Shown here: positions 4,554-8,678 of the stretch, piece by piece
How the letters are laid out: each line of letters begins with the position of its first letter
How positions within the stretch are numbered: the first letter of the stretch is position 1
DNA from: JBJHBY01 sp050485745
GTDB lineage: Bacteria; Pseudomonadota; Gammaproteobacteria; Pseudomonadales; CAMLJR01
Direction of reading: 5' to 3'
DNA length: 8,678 bases
Assembly (NCBI GenBank): GCA_050485745.1
Contig: JBJHBY010000154.1
Location: 1-8,678 of the forward strand
Position numbers and translations under genes: made by a program
The notes under the pieces: model-generated
Seen by the model: the letters and a program-made list of their open reading frames with translations, nothing else
Told to the model about the DNA's origin: nothing
Database searches by the model: none

Positions 4554-6263
4554 ATGTTGAAACAACCCTGGAAGCGCTACCGGGCCTTCCCGCCGATTGA
4601 CTTGCCGGACCGGCGCTGGCCCTCATCCGTCATTGAGCATCCGCCAGCCTGGCTCAGTACCGACCTGCGCGATGGTAATCAGGCTTTGTTCGAACCCATG
4701 GATGTCGCACGCAAGCTGCAGATGTTCCAGACTCTGGTCGATGTCGGCTTCAAGGAAATCGAAGTGGCGTTTCCTTCGGCCTCGCAGACCGATTTCGATT
4801 TCGTGCGTCGTCTTGTCGAAGAGGGCAGAATCCCCGATGACGTTACCATCGGTGTATTGACCCAGGCACGCGAGCACTTGATCCGCCGCACCATGGAATC
4901 CCTGCGTGGCGCGCGTCGTGCCATCGTCCATGTCTATAACGCCACAGCACCGGTATTCCGGCGCAAGGTGTTCGGCCTTGATCCCGCGGGAGTGCGCGGC
5001 ATCGCCGTGGAGGCGGCGCGCCTGATCCGCGAACTGGCGGCAGAGCAGCCAGGCACCGAGTGGGTGTTCCAGTACTCCCCCGAAGTGTTTTCCGGTACCG
5101 AGCTGCCGGTGGCGCTCGATGTGTGCAATGCCGTCATCGATATCTGGCAGCCCACGCAGCAGAACAAGGTGATTATCAATTTGCCGGCGACGGTGGAGAT
5201 GGCGACACCCAATGTCTATGCCGACCAGATCGAGTGGATGCATCGTCACCTCGAGCGCCGGGATGCGGTGATACTGAGTGTGCATCCGCACAACGACCGG
5301 GGTACCGCGGTCGCCGCCGCGGAGCTGGCGTTGATGGCCGGAGCCGATCGTGTCGAGGGCTGCCTGTTCGGCAATGGCGAGCGCACCGGCAATGTCGACC
5401 TGGTGACTCTGGCCCTGAATCTCTACAGCCAGGGGGTTCACCCGGGCCTGGACTTCTCCGATATCGACCGGGTCGCCCGGGTGGTGAAGACCTGTACCGG
5501 GTTGCCCATCCATCCGCGTCACCCCTACGTGGGTGACCTGGTGTTCACGGCTTTTTCCGGCTCGCACCAGGATGCCATTCGCAAGGGACTTGCACAGCAG
5601 GGGGCGGAGCAGCTCTGGGAGGTGCCCTACTTGCCGATTGATCCCGCCGATGTCGGGCGCCGCTTTGATGAGGTGATCCGGGTCAACAGCCAGTCCGGCA
5701 AGGGTGGCGTAGCATTCCTGCTGGAGCAGGAGTACGGCGTGCGTCTGCCACGCCGCCTGCAGGTGGAGTTCAGTGCGGCAGTGCAGCGCCTGGCGGAGGC
5801 CAGCGGCAGCGAGGTCAGTGCCGCGCAGTTGTGGCAGTTGTTCCAGGCGGAATACCTTGAGGTTGAGGGGCCGCTGCTCTGGTGTGAGCATCACTTCGGC
5901 GATGCCGGTGACAGTGAGACTGTGGCGCTGAGACTGCACTGGCGCGGTCGGGAACAGTTGCTGCACGGGCGGGGCAATGGCCCGGTGGCGGCGGTGGTGG
6001 CGGCATTGCCCTTTGAGGTTGACCTGCTGCACTTCGAGGAGCAGTCCCTGGAGCAGGGCGCGGATGCCCGTGCGATGGCCTTTGTCGAGCTCAGCCTGCC
6101 AGGCGTGCCCGGGTCGCGCTTTGGTGTTGCGGTGCATGGCAATATTGTCACTGCCGGTGTGTTGGCGGTGATCAGTGCCGCAAACCGCTTGCTGGCCATG
6201 TCTGCCATCGACCCCGACTACAGGTCCGGCGAAGAGCCGGCGATCACAGAAGGATCACTCTGA
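4554..6263 (+). CDS. leuA: 2-isopropylmalate synthase, long (LeuA2-type) form
   Basis: The 569-residue enzyme condenses acetyl-CoA with 2-oxoisovalerate to 2-isopropylmalate, the first committed step of leucine synthesis in the cytosol. The length and N-terminus fit the ~560-residue form found in pseudomonads and actinobacteria. The DRE-TIM-barrel catalytic domain shows LRDGNQ (38-43, metal ligand D40), HPHNDRG (244-250, metal ligands H244 and H246) and GNGERTGN (273-280). SGSHQDAI (335-342) and NSQSGKGG (378-385) follow in the linker region. The C-terminal LeuA dimer/regulatory domain (about 440-550) has GRGNGPVAA (472-480), typical of the leucine-binding domain, so feedback inhibition by leucine is expected. 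AGGAG (4540-4544) lies 9 bases before the ATG. A leucine-rich leader and T-run hairpin precede it. The leuB, leuC and leuD genes are not in view. Its stop codon is directly followed by the ATPase start. Confidence 0.96.
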   Translation: MLKQPWKRYRAFPPIDLPDRRWPSSVIEHPPAWLSTDLRDGNQALFEPMDVARKLQMFQTLVDVGFKEIEVAFPSASQTDFDFVRRLVEEGRIPDDVTIGVLTQAREHLIRRTMESLRGARRAIVHVYNATAPVFRRKVFGLDPAGVRGIAVEAARLIRELAAEQPGTEWVFQYSPEVFSGTELPVALDVCNAVIDIWQPTQQNKVIINLPATVEMATPNVYADQIEWMHRHLERRDAVILSVHPHNDRGTAVAAAELALMAGADRVEGCLFGNGERTGNVDLVTLALNLYSQGVHPGLDFSDIDRVARVVKTCTGLPIHPRHPYVGDLVFTAFSGSHQDAIRKGLAQQGAEQLWEVPYLPIDPADVGRRFDEVIRVNSQSGKGGVAFLLEQEYGVRLPRRLQVEFSAAVQRLAEASGSEVSAAQLWQLFQAEYLEVEGPLLWCEHHFGDAGDSETVALRLHWRGREQLLHGRGNGPVAAVVAALPFEVDLLHFEEQSLEQGADARAMAFVELSLPGVPGSRFGVAVHGNIVTAGVLAVISAANRLLAMSAIDPDYRSGEEPAITEGSL

Positions 6264-8678
6264 ATGACGTTGAATCAGCAGCAGAGCTGGCATGCCCTGG
6301 AGGGAGACGCGGCCGGGGAGCGGTTGCAGTCCCCCGCGGAGGGGCTGTCGTCCGCCGAGGCACAACAGCGCCTCGCGGCTCAGGGTCCCAACCGCCTGAC
6401 CCCGCCGCGCCGTCGTGGCCCTCTGCTGCGACTGCTGGCCCAGTGCCACAATGTGCTCATTTATGTGCTGCTGGCCGCGGCGGGTATCACCGCCCTGCTC
6501 GGGCACTGGATCGATACCGGGGTCATTGTGGGCGTGGTGGTGATCAATGCCCTGATCGGCTTTGTCCAGGAGGGTAAGGCGGAAAAGGCCCTGGAGGCGA
6601 TTCGCGACCTGCTGGCGCCCAGGGCCGCGGTCTGGCGTGATGGTCATATCGCCGAGATCGCCGTGGAGGATATCGTGCCGGGTGACCGGGTGGTGCTCAA
6701 TCCCGGGGACAAGGTGCCGGCGGATCTGCGCCTGCTGCGGGCGCGCAACCTGCGCATCGATGAGGCCACGCTCACCGGTGAGTCGATGTCGGTGGAAAAG
6801 GACACCGGCGCGGTGGCAGAAGCCGCCGTGCTGGCGGAGCGCACCGGCATGGCCTATGCCGGCACCCTGGTGACCTATGGCCAGGCAACCGGTGTTGTCG
6901 TGGCGACGGGCGATGATACCGAGCTGGGCCGCATCAACGCCCTGTTGCGCGATGTGACCACCCTGACCACGCCGCTGCTGGCGCAGCTGGCAGTGTTCGG
7001 GCGTTGGCTGACCGCGGCGATCCTGGTGTTGAGCGCGGCGACCTTTGCCTTCGGCACCCTGGTGTGGGAGTTTGCCGCGGCGGAGATGTTTCTGGCCGCC
7101 GTGGGTCTTGCGGTCGCTGCCATTCCGGAGGGCCTGCCCGCGGTGATGACCATCACCCTGGCGATCGGTGTGCAGCGTATGGCCGGGCGCAATGCCATTA
7201 TCCGGCGCCTGCCTGCAGTGGAGACCCTGGGCTCGGTGGCGGTGATCTGCTCCGACAAGACCGGCACCCTGACCCGCAACGAGATGACCGTGCAGCGGGT
7301 GGTGACGGCCAGCCAGGAGTACACGGTCAGTGGGCTGGGTTACGGCCCCCAGGGGGATTTCAGCCTGGATGGCTCGACGCTGGATCCCGAGGGCGCGCCG
7401 GAACTGATGCTGATGCTCCAGGCGGGCATGCTCTGCAATGACGCCCGCGTACAGCACAGTCAGGGGCAGTGGTTGCTGGAGGGTGATCCGACCGAAGGCG
7501 CGCTGCTTGCTGCGGCGGCCAAGGCGGGATTGGACGCCGCCGAGGAACAGCGGCGTCTGCCACGCACCGACATCATTCCCTTCGAGTCCGAGCGCGCCTT
7601 CATGGCCACCCTGCACCACGATCACGAGGGGCATGGCTTCATTTGTTTGAAGGGGGCGCCGGAGCGGGTTCTGGCCCTGTGTCAGTCGGCGCGCACCGCG
7701 GATGGTGAGGCGGCGGTGGATACCGCCTTCTGGGAACGTGCCCTCGAGCAGGTTGCCGCGGCGGGCCAGCGCACCCTGGCCGTTGCCCGTCGTGACGTGC
7801 CCGCAGGGCAGTCGGAACTGAGTCTCGATGATGTGGCTGGGGGTTTTACCCTGCTGGGCCTGTTCGGTATCACCGACCCGCCCAGGGAGGAAGCCATCAC
7901 CGCGGTCGAGCTGTGCCGTTCCGCCGGTATCCGCGTCAAGATGATCACGGGTGATCACGCTATTACCGCCCGGGCCATCGGTCGGCAGCTGGGTATTGGC
8001 GATGGCGAGCACGCCCTCAGCGGTCGTGAGCTGGATACCATCGACGATGCATCACTGCGTGCACAGGTACTGGATGTTGATGTGTTTGCCCGGGCCAGCC
8101 CCGAGCACAAGCTGCGTATTGTCGAGGCCTTGCAGAGTCACGGTGCCGTGGTGGCGATGACCGGCGATGGCGTCAACGATGCGCCTGCGCTGAAGCGTGC
8201 CAATGTGGGCATTGCCATGGGGCAAAAAGGCACCGAGGTGGCCAAGGAGGCCGCTGAAATGGTGCTCGCGGACGATAATTTTGCGTCCATCGCCAATGCT
8301 GTCGAAGAAGGACGCACGGTCCACGATAATCTGAAGAAGGCGCTGCTGTTCATTCTGCCTACCAATGGTGGCCAGGCCTTCATGCTGATTGCCGCCATCT
8401 TGCTGGGTTATACCCTGCCGATCACCGCGCCGCAGATCCTCTGGGTCAACATGATTACGGCGGTGACCCTGGCCCTGGCCCTGACCTTTGAGCCCTCGGA
8501 GCCCGACATCATGTCGCGCCCGCCACGCCGCCCCGACGAGCCATTGCTCTCCGGTCTGCTGCTGTGGCGCATCGTGTTTGTCTCGGCGATCATGGTGGTT
8601 GCAGGTTTCTGGCTGTTCCAGCGGGCCCTGGATGCGGGTTACAGCCTGGAGTATGCTCGCACCCTCGCGGTCAACACG
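6264..8678 (+). CDS. P2-type cation-transporting ATPase, 3' end missing
   Basis: The frame stays open for 805 codons to the window edge. It encodes an inner-membrane P-type ATPase of the SERCA/PMR1-like P2 group: an N-terminal cation-ATPase domain (about 10-75), M1-M2 (about 62-105), actuator motif TGES (171-174), M3, M4 with IPEGLP (E289), phosphorylation motif DKTGTLT (D331), nucleotide-binding KGAPE (K463), MITGDH, and TGDGVNDAP (633-641). M5, M6 and the start of M7 follow; M8-M10 are cut off. By alignment with SERCA, M4 Glu309 (E289), M5 Asn768 (N701), M6 Asn796 (N729) and Thr799 (T732) are kept, but M5 Glu771 is Q704 and M6 Asp800 is A733. Such loss of acidic ligands argues against ordinary Ca2+ coordination; the ion is unknown. 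AAGGA (6250-6254) inside the end of leuA lies 9 bases before the ATG, so translation is likely coupled to leuA. Confidence 0.93.
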   Translation, partial: MTLNQQQSWHALEGDAAGERLQSPAEGLSSAEAQQRLAAQGPNRLTPPRRRGPLLRLLAQCHNVLIYVLLAAAGITALLGHWIDTGVIVGVVVINALIGFVQEGKAEKALEAIRDLLAPRAAVWRDGHIAEIAVEDIVPGDRVVLNPGDKVPADLRLLRARNLRIDEATLTGESMSVEKDTGAVAEAAVLAERTGMAYAGTLVTYGQATGVVVATGDDTELGRINALLRDVTTLTTPLLAQLAVFGRWLTAAILVLSAATFAFGTLVWEFAAAEMFLAAVGLAVAAIPEGLPAVMTITLAIGVQRMAGRNAIIRRLPAVETLGSVAVICSDKTGTLTRNEMTVQRVVTASQEYTVSGLGYGPQGDFSLDGSTLDPEGAPELMLMLQAGMLCNDARVQHSQGQWLLEGDPTEGALLAAAAKAGLDAAEEQRRLPRTDIIPFESERAFMATLHHDHEGHGFICLKGAPERVLALCQSARTADGEAAVDTAFWERALEQVAAAGQRTLAVARRDVPAGQSELSLDDVAGGFTLLGLFGITDPPREEAITAVELCRSAGIRVKMITGDHAITARAIGRQLGIGDGEHALSGRELDTIDDASLRAQVLDVDVFARASPEHKLRIVEALQSHGAVVAMTGDGVNDAPALKRANVGIAMGQKGTEVAKEAAEMVLADDNFASIANAVEEGRTVHDNLKKALLFILPTNGGQAFMLIAAILLGYTLPITAPQILWVNMITAVTLALALTFEPSEPDIMSRPPRRPDEPLLSGLLLWRIVFVSAIMVVAGFWLFQRALDAGYSLEYARTLAVNT

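Noticed and set aside
4325..4600. A 91-codon plus-strand frame overlapping the leuA start.
   Set aside because: It has no Shine-Dalgarno site or family likeness and overlaps leuA out of frame. The frame beginning at 4321 fits a leader peptide better.
4623..6137. A 504-codon minus-strand frame opposite leuA.
   Set aside because: The plus strand is an intact leuA; the antisense product has low-complexity composition and no recognisable motif.
6255..8012. A 585-codon open frame on the minus strand opposite the ATPase gene.
   Set aside because: It is rich in His, Gln, Gly and Arg with no domain likeness, and the opposite strand encodes a P-type ATPase with all motifs in order. It is a by-product of GC-biased codons.

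Overview
The window is GC-rich with strong G/C third-position bias and tightly packed genes. The gene content (PAS-GGDEF-EAL protein, Dps, GufA-type ZIP transporter, PaaI-type thioesterase, long-form LeuA, P2-type ATPase) suggests a chromosomal segment of a proteobacterium, most likely a gammaproteobacterium. I cannot name the genus, and I see no IS element, phage gene, tRNA, rRNA or CRISPR array.

Layout. (1) Bases 2-2092, + strand: the 3' part of a PAS-PAS-GGDEF-EAL protein. Its first PAS domain carries the FixL-type heme-binding signature, its GGDEF motif is degenerate (GNDEF), and its EAL motifs are intact, so it looks like an oxygen- or gas-responsive c-di-GMP phosphodiesterase. (2) Bases 2106-4097, - strand: three genes transcribed leftward in the order hotdog thioesterase, ZIP metal transporter, Dps. 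Dps converges on the EAL gene with 13 bp between stop codons. The ZIP gene probably has its own promoter, with a cluster of TGGCG/CGCCA half-sites at its -35 box. (3) Bases 4098-4553: a 456-bp divergent intergenic region. It holds a leftward promoter for the thioesterase, a chain of three perfect palindromes with shared arms (4155-4230), a rightward promoter (TTGACA at 4285), a 29-codon leucine-rich leader peptide beginning at or next to the predicted transcription start, and hairpins ending in a T-run: a likely leucine attenuator. (4) Bases 4554-6263, + strand: leuA, 2-isopropylmalate synthase. (5) Bases 6264-8678, + strand: a P2-type cation ATPase that runs off the window and starts on the base after the leuA stop codon.

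How the parts may work together. Leucine supply would control leuA through attenuation, and the ATPase, with no gap after leuA, is probably co-transcribed. Dps (iron oxidation and storage), the ZIP transporter (divalent metal import) and the ATPase (cation transport) give the neighbourhood a metal and stress flavour, but nothing in the sequence ties them into one pathway. The points most worth following up are the attenuator with a possibly leaderless leader peptide, the chained palindromes, the paired CxxC motifs inside the GGDEF domain, and the substituted ion-site residues of the ATPase.
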